Shown: piece by piece, positions 54,960 to 64,000 of the stretch
Layout of the letters: every line of letters begins with the position of its first letter
Numbering within the stretch: the first letter of the stretch is position 1
Assembly: GCA_008360975.2 (NCBI GenBank)
Contig: CM039210.1
Coordinates: 14,448,293 to 14,512,292 of the forward strand
DNA length: 64,000 nucleotides
Source: Lichenostomus cassidix
Lineage: Eukaryota; Chordata; Aves; Passeriformes; Meliphagidae
Direction of reading: 5' to 3'
Program-made: the position numbers and the translations under genes
Notes under the pieces: model-generated
Seen by the model: the letters and a program-made list of their open reading frames with translations, nothing else
What the model was told of the DNA's origin: nothing
The model's database searches: none

Positions 54960-57842
54960 CTTCTCGCCTAAAGCTTTCAAGGTGGTTTTTAGCAGACTAT
55001 TGCATCGCTCCACTTTGCCAGCAGCAGGTGCATGATAAGGAATGTGGTACACCCACTCAATGCCGTGTTTTCTAACTCAGGTGTTTATGAGGCTATTTTT
55101 AAAATGAGTCCCGTTGTCTGATTCAATTTTCTCAGGGGTACTATGCTTCTACAGGACTTGGTTTTCAAGGCTCAGGATGGTGTTACGGGCAGTGGCATGA
55201 GGCACAGGGTAGGTTTCCAGCCACCCCGTGGTGGCTTCTACCATTGTCAGCACGTAGCGCTTGCTATGGCGGGTTTGAGGCAGTGTGATGTAATCAATCT
55301 GCCAGGTTTCTCTATACTTATATTTAGATCACTTTCTACCATACTATAGGGGTTTCACTCGCTTGGCTTGCTTGATGGCAGCACATGTCTCACAATTATG
55401 GATTACTTGGGAGATACAGTTCATGGTTAGATTTACCTCTCGGTCTCGTGCTCACTTATAGGTGGCATCTCTGCCTTGATGGCCTGAGGCATCATGGGCC
55501 CATCGAGCTAGGAACAGCTCCTCCTTGTGTTGCCAATCCAAATCTATTTGTGACACTTTTATCTTTGCAGCTTTATCTACTTGTTCGTTGTTTCGGTGTT
55601 CTTCATTAGCTTGGCTCTTGGGGACATGGGCATCTACATGACGGACTTTTACAGGTAGTTTTTCCACCCTAGCAGCAATGTCCCGCTATTCATCAGCAGC
55701 CCAGATTGGTCTTTTTCTACGCTGCCAGCTGGCTTTTTTTCACCTTTCCAACTAACTCCATAGAGCATTGGCTACCATCCATGAATCAGTGTAGAGGTAA
55801 AGCTTTGGCCACTTCTCTCTTTCAGCAATGTTCAGGGCCAGCTGAACGGCTTTGAGTTCAGCAAGTTGACTCGATCCCCCCTCTCCTTCTGTAGCTTCTG
55901 CGACTCGTCGGGTGGGGCTCCATACAGCTGCTTTTTACTTCTTATTTGCCCCCACAATACGACAGGAACTATCAGTGAACAGAGCGTAGCGTGTTTCATC
56001 TTGTGGCAGTTGGTTGTAAGGTGGAGCTTTCTCTGCGCGAGTCACTTGTTTTTGCTCTTCTTCATTCGTGAGGCCAAAGTCTTCACTTTCGGGCTAATTT
56101 GTAATTATTTTTAAGATTTCAGGGCGATTCGGGTTTTTAATACGGGCGCGCTGTGTGATGAGAGCAATCCATTTGCTCCACGTGGCATCGGTGGCATGGT
56201 GGGTTGATGGAACCTTTCCCTTGAACATCTACCCCAGCACTGGCAGTCGGGGTGCAAGGAGAAGTTGGGCTTCCGTACCAATTACTTCTGAGGCGGCTTG
56301 GACTCCTTCATAGGCTGCTAGGATTTCCTTCTCGGTGGGAGTATAGTTGGCTTTAGACCTTTTGTAACTTTGGTTCCAGAATTTTAGTGGTCGTCTTCGA
56401 GTCTTGCCAGGCACCTTCTGCCACAGGCTCCAGGACAGACCATTTCTCCTGGCTGCAGAGTAGAGCACATTCTTCACTTCTGGTCCTGTCCTGACTGGGT
56501 CAAGGGCTACTGCATGAGCGATCTCTTGCTTGATCTGAGCAAAGGCTTGTTGCTGTTCAGGGCCCCAGTGGAAATCGTTCTTTTTGCGTGTCACCAGGTA
56601 GAGAGGACTCACAATTTGGCTGTATTCGGGGATATGCATCTTCCAGAAACCTATGGCACCTAGGAAGGCTTGTGTTTTTTTCTTGTTGGTTGGTGGGGAC
56701 ATCGCTGTGATCTTGTTGATGACTTCGGTAGGAATCTGACGTCGGTCATCTTGCCACTTCACTCCTAGGAACTGGATCTCTTGGGCAGGTCTTTTGACTT
56801 TGCTCTTCTTGATGGCGAAGCCGGCTCTTAGGAGAATTTGGATGATTTTCTCTCCTTTCTCAAACACTTCTTCTGCTGTGCTCCCCCACACAATGATGTT
56901 GTCGATGTACTGCAGATGTTTCGGAGCCTCACCCTTTTCCAGAGCAGCCTGGATCAGTCTATGGCAGATGGTGGGACTGTGCTTCCACCCCTGGGGCAGT
57001 CGGTTCCAGGTATACTGCACGCTTTTCTAGGTGAAAGCAAACTGAGGTCTGCACTCTGCTGCCAGAGGAATGGAGAAAAATGCATTTGCAATGTCAATAG
57101 TGGCATACCACTTTGCTGCCTTGGACTCTAGCTCATACTGGAGCTCTAGCATGTCTGGCACAGCAGCACTCAGAGGTGGAGTCACCTCATTTAAGGCACA
57201 ATAGTCCACAGTCAATCTCTATTCTTTGTCAGATTTGCGCACAGGCTAGATGGGGCTGTTAAAGGATGAGTGGGCCTTGCTGACCACCCCTTGGCTCTCT
57301 AGCTCACGGATCATCTTGTGGATGGGAACTACAGCATTTCGATTAGTCTTGTATTGCCGACGGTGCACTGTCGAGGTGGCAATTGGTACTTTTTGGTCTT
57401 CTACCTTCAAAAGTTCGACTGCAGAAGGGTTCTCTGATAGACCAGGCAAGGTGTTCAATTGCCTCACACCCTCTGCCTCGACAGCAGTTATTCCAAAAGC
57501 CCACTTGAGTCTTTTCGGGTCTTTGAAATAGCCGTTACGGAGGAAGTTTATGCCCAGAATACATGGAGCCTTTGGACCAGTCACAATGGGATGTTTTTGC
57601 CACTCCCTCCCCGTCAGGCTCACCTCGGCTTCAACCAGGGTTAACTGCTGTGATCCCCCCGTAACCCTAGCAATAGAGATGGATTTTGCTCTCGTAAGTC
57701 CCGATGGCATTAGGGTACACTGCGCACCTGTATCAACTAGTGCTTCATATTTTTGTGGCTCTGATGCGCCAGGCCATCGAATCTACACAGTTCAAAAAAC
57801 ACGGTTTTCCCGTACTTCTACTTGGCTAGAGGCAGGGCCTCT
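54960..57842 (-). pseudogene. pol: ERVL-like pro-pol, one frame, many stops
   Basis: From high to low coordinates: protease active site LVDTGAQCTLM (about 57725-57757); RT with VDYCALNEVTPP and LPQGWKHSPTICH; active site YIDN where the family has YIDD; RNase H with FTDSS and YTDSW; integrase with WQIDY, ESDNGTHF and GKVERCN. In-frame stops start at 57794, 57785, 57248, 57221, 57029, 56231, 56096, 55937, 55754, 55688, 55454, 55346, 55331, 55151 and 55079 (TAG or TGA except one TAA). I find no frameshift. Many sites appear to be former Trp codons. Confidence 0.9.
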
Positions 57843-59720
57843 CTAGCACTGGTCATCATTTTCTTTTTGGTCATGCATTCCAGAGGTTCCTTCAAGGGGA
57901 TCTGACCCATCATCTTCCTTTCTATTGTACTTAGCAGGTCGGCCACGGGAAGCTGAGGCTACCTTCGCTTTGGCAGAGCCCCCTCGGTCAGCATTTTTCT
58001 CCTTAAGCTGACGTACCCGTGCTGCCAGGGCAGTAGTGGGCTTCTCATCCCACCTCTTCATGTCTTTTCCATGGTCATGCAGAAAAAACCACAACTCAGC
58101 TCGTGGGGTGTACCCTCTCTCTCTAGCTGGGGGACGTCGGGCTCTGGTATTGGGGCTTGTGACTCTCACTGGTGCTACATTGATCCTCTTCATCTCGTCC
58201 CTAATTTCCTCCCTCAGGTCTTTTATCTCTTCTTTAATCTCCTTTCTGAGGTCTTTAACCACAGCAGAGACTTGAACCTGCGTTGGGTCACTGATCACAC
58301 TTGCATAATACCTGAGCCTGTCAACTATTGAACCCACCGTCTCTCGATTGCTAGCAACATTAATAGTTGCAAGGAAAGGGGCATGATGGTCTGGCCCTCG
58401 CCTTATAAAGCTCCACATCATTGGCGTGGTGCACTTGACCTTATTAGGGTCATTTTCGTGCTGTCCATCCCCCCCAAAGAGCATCTCTATTATGGCTGCT
58501 TCTCTCAGCTGTTGGATCTCTTCCTCAATGGTCTTCTAGGTTAATTTACGGTAGGGATTCTGCATTTGGTCTTTGTTGTCAAACTTCTCTCTTACACTCA
58601 TTAAAAGCCTCTCTCAGAGAGAAAGGGGCCCTGTCTCCCTTGCGAACACTTTGTCAACAGTCGGGTTTTGGGCCAAGGGTCCCAAATTCCTTGCTTCATT
58701 ATTATCCAGCTGCACTCCTCGGCCCATAAGGTCCCAAACCCGAAGTAACCAGGTTAGGAAAGCTTCGTGCGTCCGTCTCTTAACATCATCTTGCAGATTA
58801 CGGAGAGTATTAAAGTTGAAGGACTCAGTGATGATTATGGGCTCAGATTCCACTGCTGGTTGTGAGGGCAATGGCTCTCCATCATCATTAACTGGGCGTA
58901 CTGATTTGGTCTTATACTTTGTACGCACCACAGGGGCAATTTTGGCTGGCTGTGGCTGCTCTTGGGATTTAGCTGGAACCTGGATGGTTGTAACATCTGT
59001 GGGTTCCACTGCTGCACTATCAGACTCTTTCCCTTTGGGGCGAGGAGAGGGTTTTACACCTGCTAGGGAGATGTATTCTTTCAGCAGCTGGTGTATTCTG
59101 TGTATCATCTCCTCTACTAGCACCCCCACCCATTCTGGACGGTTTGTTTTTGAGGCAGGCTGTTGGACAGAGTCAGGCTGTGGGGTATCCCCAGGCTTTG
59201 CGACAGCTTTGGGCTCTGTGGCTGCATCCCTGTTCCCTGGCACAGGTGTTGGAATGGTTACTCAGGGTATTTTCACCTTATCTTGGAATGCAAGGTAGGA
59301 TAAACCTATCAGCCACAGCAACACCAGGCACTGTATGAAATCATAAGCATTTAGAGAATTTCCAAACCTTTTGAGCATTAGTTGGGTAGGCCCAAAGTAA
59401 TGAATAAAAGGTTGAGAGAAACCTTCTCCTGGTGTTATCTCCTCACAAAAGGTATCATTACCAAATAAACTCCAAAAACATGTACTGACGGTGTCAAAAA
59501 ACTGTAGCCATGTGCCTGCCGTTAAAATGAACTGAAAGATCCAGAAGTTCTTCACCCTATTGGCTCATTGTGCAAACTGGATGACAGCCACAATAACCTT
59601 AGTTATAGGACCCATGTTTAGGTAGGGAGCTGCAAATGGGAAAAATGTGGTCACAATTATGTGCCAACCAAACCAGGGTATACTCAGCATAGTACCACTT
59701 AATGAGGTTTTCATGTTCAC
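57843..59720 (-). pseudogene. gag: ERVL-like gag with hydrophobic N-terminal region
   Basis: Same frame as pol, in-frame stops at 59567, 59264, 58616, 58538 and the terminal 57845. A likely Met start is near 59720. The first about 150 codons are strongly hydrophobic with several membrane-helix-like stretches (GWHIIVTTFFPFAA, FWIFQFILTAG, FIQCLVLLWLIGLSYLAF). These are followed by a charged, proline-rich middle, a helical region and a coiled-coil-like run (KDLRKEIKEEIKDLREEIRD). A zinc knuckle is not seen. Confidence 0.75.
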
Positions 59721-59776
59721 CACACTAAGACAGATCTCACAGAAACTGTTATTCCTTTTTCTTCTAATGCCCTCGT

Positions 59777-59794
59777 GCCCCACGTTGGGCGCCA
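59777..59794 (-). other. Primer binding site, tRNA-Lys1,2 type
   Basis: Minus strand TGGCGCCCAACGTGGGGC, five bases inside the 5' LTR. This is the classical primer site for tRNA-Lys1,2. Confidence 0.88.
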
Positions 59795-59799
59795 AGATC

Positions 59800-60696
59800 T
59801 GTCTTGGTTTTGAAAGACAGGTGTCTGTCAAGAGAGGTTGAACCTTCCCCTAGAGCAGAGGATGTAATTTTCTTCCCCTCCTCTTTCTGAATTATTTAAT
59901 TTTGTAAATCAAGGGCTTTCAGGCAAAGGTATGGGAAAAAGGAGTATCAGTTCTTTACTAGTATCTATAAACAAACAATAACAATAATAGCAAACTACAA
60001 CTAGAACTAGAAAACTAAACAGCAGATAACGTGAGCTGCTGAACCTTCTCCCGTGTGGTGTAATCACGGTTGCAAGCAGCAGGGGCGCTGTTGAGCTCCT
60101 GGCCGGCCAGGGCAGGTGCGATGACTCCCGAGCGGCTGTAGGTGGCGCTGTGGCGCAGGGTCAGGTCACTGTCTGGCAACTGCAATGGCGGACGGGCTGA
60201 GGAACACGCAGCGCAGCAGGAACAGCTCAGGGCAGCGAGGGAACAGGGCAACAGGAGCGGGCTCTCTCTCTCTCTCCGGCCAGCGAGAATTTCCACAGTC
60301 ACAGCAGACGCTGCGGTCTCATGCGGCAGAGGGTGGGGGCAGGCAGCAGAGGCAGCCGGACTCTCCCGGCAGCAGCCACGAGGGAACGCAGCCCGGGGGG
60401 GGGGAAACGTGCCCCTCCCTGTGAGGAGAAAAGTTGAATCAAAGCTCACCCAGCCAGGAGGGAAGAGAAGCAGGGCACAGCTGGATCTCCTCTGGTAGCA
60501 GCTGGAAAGCTAGGAGCCAGCAGCCTCTACCCTCAGCGTTCGAACCACGAGAGAGAGTGTTCCCCAGCAGCTCTCCCTTACCTTGCCCTGCCCAAAAACT
60601 TAGCCTTTGTCTTTTACAAAAGGGCTTGATTGCTCTGAAAATTAGACGATTTGTTGCCTAGTGACAGGAATGGGAAGAAATTCTCAACCCCCAACA
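59800..60696 (-). repeat. 5' LTR of ERVL-like provirus
   Basis: 897 bp, about seven transitions from the 3' LTR. Confidence 0.93.
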
Positions 60697-62004
60697 TATG
60701 GGCTCATCAAAAAGGAAAGCAGAGATCTTTAGTGGACGAAGGCGGCCTTCAAACAACTGAAGAATGCCCTGATGTCAGCTCCAGCCTTGGGGCTTCCAGA
60801 TGTGAGTAAACCATTTTTTCTGTTTTCTCATGAGAAACAGGGGATTGCCCTGGGAATACTAGCACAAGACCTGGGCCCTTATCGACAGGCAGTTGCTTAT
60901 TTGTCTAAGCAACTAGACGCAGCAGCCAAAGGGTGGCCGAGGTGCCTCAGGGCTGTCGCAGCAGTTGTGCTAAACATCCAAGAGGCATGCAAGTTTACCT
61001 TGGGCCAGGAAATGACTGTGCTAGTGTCCCACACAGTGTCTGCAGAGCTGGAAGTGAAAGGCGGACACTAGCTTTCCCCACAGAGGTTCCTAAAATACCA
61101 AGCCATCATGGTGGAACAGGACAATATGGAAATAGTGGTCACTAACATTGTCAACCCAGCTTCTTTCCTCAGCAGAAACAATGGGGAGTAGGTACACCAT
61201 GACTGCCTGGAAACTATTGAAGCCACATACTCCAGTCGTCCAGATCTGAAGGATACACCTTTGGATGATGCAGAGACCTGGTTTACCGATGGAAGCAGCT
61301 ACGTCATCAGTGGAAAGCGACATGCAGGGCATGCAGTCACCACCAGCAAAAAGGTAATAGAATCTGGACCCTTACCAATAAACACTTCTGCCCAGAAAGC
61401 TGAAATAATTGCTTTAACCCGTGCTTTGGAAATAGCCAAAGGGAAAAAGATAAACATTTATACAGACTCAAAGTATGCATTTGGAGTTGTACATGCACAC
61501 GGAGCCATTTGGAAGGAAAGGGGACTGTTGAACTCACAAGGAAAAAACATCAAACATGCACAAGAGATAACCCAGCTGTTGGAAGCAGTCCAGCTACCCG
61601 AGAAAGTAGCAATCATGCACATTAAGGCACACCAGAAAGTGAGCTCAGAATTGGAACAAGGAAAGGATCTGGCGGACAGAGAGGCAAAAGAAGCAGTGAA
61701 AGGTGAGGTGACAACTGATGGGGTTTTAATTCCAGGCGGCCAAATCTCCCTAGAAGGTAAGCCAACCTATAATAAAGAGGACAGAAAACTAATTGAAGAT
61801 CAGAATGGGTCATACAATGAAGAGGGTTGGGCTATTACTGCACAGGGGAGGTTGGTTTTTCCCTTTTACTTAGTGTGGGCATTAGTAAGAACAGAACACC
61901 AAAAGACACATTGGGGAATCGATGCCATACACAAATATTTAATTGAAAAAATTATTGCCAGAAATTTATATGCTACCATCACACAAGTAATCCGACAGTG
62001 TTAC
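60697..62004 (+). pseudogene. pol: Class I ERV pol: RT end, RNase H, integrase start
   Basis: Continuation of the pol frame after the inserted provirus. RT thumb/connection (WTKAAFKQLKNAL) is followed by stops at 61069 (TAG) and near 61189. The RNase H has TWFTDGSS, KAEIIALTRALE and IYTDSKYAFG, and the integrase zinc-binding His pair (HWGIDAIH). It is cut within the integrase zinc finger by the solo LTR at 62005. Confidence 0.92.
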
Positions 62005-62627
62005 TGTTGGAAAATATATCAGGTTAAAAATTTTGTATAACTTTAGTCAAAAGTTTTGTTTGTTTTTACCCTGGGAAAAGGAATTTTAGGGCATTGTTCT
62101 CCCAGATAAGGTCTGGTGAACTCAGCATATTAACAGGTCGGGAGTGACCCCGAAGATAACCAGAAAGATAAAAACTATTAACAGAACATCCGCCAAGACC
62201 TTGAGGTTATCAACAGGACATGATAACTATCAGAAACAGCTACCCCAGACCACCTCCAGCAGGGCTGAAGACATCCTGGCCGGAAAAAAAGACTGATAAG
62301 AAAAACTGAAGAATGAAGAATCTAATTAGCATCAGAGGCGAGGAGCTTCAGATCCAATGAGGAACTGAATACTGGAGGTTTGCTCAACTTTAGACCAATG
62401 AACACTGACCCAATGCTTTCCTATGTATTTTTACTGTATAAAATATCTGAAAAATCGAGTAAAAGCTATGTATCATGGAATGATTCTCTCTGCACACCCG
62501 GGCTATGTGTGGATGAGATGATTTCTGTGGTACATCCTGGCCAGATAATAAAGTAATGCCTTGACTCTCTAACATTAAAATGTTGTTGGAGAGTTTTTGT
62601 ATTTTTTTTCCCACAGATTCGGTGACA
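62005..62627 (+). mobile_element. Solo LTR in integrase of class I ERV
   Basis: 623 bp, TGTTGGAAAATATATCAGG to GATTCGGTGACA, perfect 4-bp duplication ttac (62001-62004 and 62628-62631). Plus-strand TATA box (TGTATAAAATATC, about 62435) and AATAAAG (about 62547). A 4-bp duplication indicates a class I element. Confidence 0.9.
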
Positions 62628-63532
62628 TTACCTTTGTCTCCAGACTAGCCCTAAAAATATCCCCAAACCAAAATTGGGCCAAATTGGGAAAGGGAATGGG
62701 CCTGGACAGCAGTGGCAAATTGATTTCTCGAAACTCCCAAGAAAAGGGGGGTATTGGTACTTGTTGGTATTAACAGATACCTTTTCAGGATGGCCAGAAG
62801 CCTTTCCCACTAGAACTGTCAAAGCCCGGGGGGTAATCAAGGTATTGTTACAAGAAATAATACCACGCTTCGGTTTTCCAGCCACAATGTCCTCAGATAG
62901 AGGACCACATTTTATTTCAAAGGTGGTACATCAAGTTAGCCATCATTTAGGCATAGATTTTGGGAGCTTCACACCCTATACCACCCACAGTCAAATGGTC
63001 AGGTGGAGAAAATGAACCACCTAATCAAACAACAAATTGTGAGATTGGGGCAAGAAGCCAATTTAGCATGGCCCCAATCTCTTCCACATGCATTATTACG
63101 AATCCGAACTAAACCCATAACCAAAGAAAAATTAAGTCCTTTTGAAATGATCTATGGGAGACCATACGGAGTACAGGAAGGACTATCCACCCAAGTTGGG
63201 GAGGAAACACTGACTGCCTATATGGTGGTCTTGAGTAAGCAACTCAGGAAAATTGAAAAGCATGTGGCTGGAACTCAGAGTTGGGGCCGAGACTGCCCGG
63301 TACTCAACATTCCATCTGGAGATTATGTTTATGTTAAGTCTCTTACAGAGAAAATTTGGAGCCACCATGGGAAGGACCGTTTCAAGTATTCCTTATCACT
63401 TTCACTGCAATCAAAATCAAGGAACGGAAAGCCTGGAATCATCATACTCGAGTGAAGAAGGCTCCAGAGACCCCTTGGAAAGTGGCTTCTAACGATAATG
63501 AACTGAAATTGAAATTTACCCGGATAAAATGA
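62628..63532 (+). pseudogene. pol: Class I ERV integrase core and C-terminus
   Basis: Integrase from the second half of the zinc finger: catalytic core with QWQIDFS and MSSDRGPHF, then a one-base shift near 62975 moves the catalytic Glu region ([11 protein letters not shown]) to another frame. A second shift near 63358 precedes the C-terminal part. The stop at 63530-63532 overlaps the env ATG at 63529, a typical gammaretrovirus pol/env overlap. Confidence 0.9.
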
Positions 63533-63684
63533 ATTCAATTAGAAAAGTTGTTCTCATTGCTGTTTTCACAATTATAACCATACTTCAAGGAAAAGGAGGT
63601 AGTTTTAGCCAGGGCGATACTGAATGGCCTTGGTCACAAGCCCTCATAGGGCATACCAGCTTTCAGGGAAACTACCTTACAGAC
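63529..63684 (+). pseudogene. env: env start (signal peptide), interrupted
   Basis: ATG at 63529, hydrophobic leader (KVVLIAVFTIITIL) and about 52 codons before the solo LTR at 63685 cuts it. Env would resume at 63954, and the remainder is outside the window. Confidence 0.7.
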
Positions 63685-63947
63685 TGTGGCTAGCACAGGT
63701 CTTTCCCACGAGAACTTCTTTTGTGTTTTATAAACAAAGATAAAGTTTGGATGTTGTTAGAACAGTGTCTCGAGATTTGGACAAGTTCAGGCCTGGCCAA
63801 TCAGGCCTAGGGGGAGGTTTCTGACTTACCAATCTGGGTGACCTCTGAAAAGCCTATATAGGTTGGATTCAAAATAATAAATCTCTCTTTTCTATGCTAC
63901 GCTGAGAATCTGGGTTTTTCTTCTCTGCTAGCGGCTCAACAGCGGCA
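63685..63947 (+). mobile_element. Solo LTR, short class-II-type family
   Basis: 263 bp, TGTGGCTAGCACAGG to CAACAGCGGCA, flanked by acagac (63679-63684) and tcagac (63948-63953), one mismatch. TATA-type CCTATATAGG and AATAATAAATC are on the plus strand. Third copy of the family. Confidence 0.9.
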
Positions 63948-64000
63948 TCAGACAGCCGTCTGGATTTGGCTATAATTGTAATGCATGATGATGAAATTTA
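63948..64000 (+). pseudogene. env: env continuation, truncated by window
   Basis: Short remnant of the class I ERV env after the solo LTR; too short to analyse. Confidence 0.4.

Larger units (their letters stand above)
53626..60696 (-). mobile_element. ERVL-like provirus with many in-frame stops
   Basis: A 7,071-bp provirus: 897-bp LTRs at 53626-54522 and 59800-60696, perfect 5-bp duplication tatgg (53621-53625 and 60697-60701), inserted inside the RT of the class I ERV. Gag, protease, RT, RNase H and integrase are all in one minus-strand frame from about 59831 to 54960, with no env. At least 20 stops interrupt that frame while no frameshift is seen. The 5-bp duplication and RT sequence fit ERVL; the Lys1,2-type PBS is notable. 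LTRs differ at about seven positions, all transitions, so it is young. Confidence 0.93.

Overview
The window is vertebrate nuclear DNA from a bird, most likely a passerine. The evidence is the CR1 LINE fragments with their typical 3' ends, several avian-type LTR families, and an intron-containing host gene with a chicken-like protein sequence. No bacterial features are present. The only host gene recognised is the 3' three quarters of PRKAA1 (AMPK catalytic subunit alpha-1, plus strand). Seven coding exons lie between 3283 and 17021 and encode 469 residues in one continuous reading frame (1,411 exonic bases, all GT/AG splice sites). They run from the kinase N-lobe/hinge to the natural stop codon; the first exons lie upstream of the window. 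A probable 3'UTR follows to about 21.5 kb.

Layout. 1-21.5 kb: PRKAA1 introns, exons and 3'UTR, carrying solo LTRs (67-950, 1534-2184, 9278-10034 inside a CR1, 10861-11453, 13955-14215, 14326-14855, 14978-15549) and CR1 fragments, including a head-to-head CR1 pair in the 3'UTR. 22406-22905 is a 500-N assembly gap. From 23 kb to the end the DNA is almost entirely nested transposable elements. A CR1 (23.9-38.1 kb, minus) was split by an LTR (24859-35397). That LTR was split by a 9.4-kb class-II (ERVK-like) provirus (25665-35112, minus, gag-pro-pol-env, 6-bp TSD). The provirus was itself split by another LTR (about 29139-30299). From 38 to 44 kb there is a thicket of solo LTRs. 44380-50095 is a structurally complete 5.7-kb LTR element (483-bp LTRs, PBS, PPT, 4-bp TSD) with no recognisable gag, pol or env. 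From about 50.1 kb to the window end is a gammaretrovirus-like ERV (plus strand: 5' LTR, PBS, gag remnant, pro, RT, RNase H, IN, env start). Its pol and env were hit three times: by a 7.07-kb ERVL-like provirus (53626-60696, minus, 5-bp TSD), by a 623-bp solo LTR (62005-62627, 4-bp TSD) and by a 263-bp solo LTR (63685-63947, near-6-bp TSD).

How it fits together. PRKAA1 is Z-linked in birds (established knowledge). The retroviral load here, including young proviruses, is far above what is usual for an avian autosome or Z, so I infer that this may be the W-linked gametologue of PRKAA1; Z or another repeat-rich location is not excluded. The most striking single observation is that the ERVL-like provirus keeps one reading frame for about 4.8 kb with no frameshift that I can see, yet carries at least 20 in-frame stops, nearly all TAG or TGA. 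Together with Asp-to-Asn and probable Gly/Glu-to-Arg/Lys changes, this looks like G-to-A hypermutation by an APOBEC-like enzyme.
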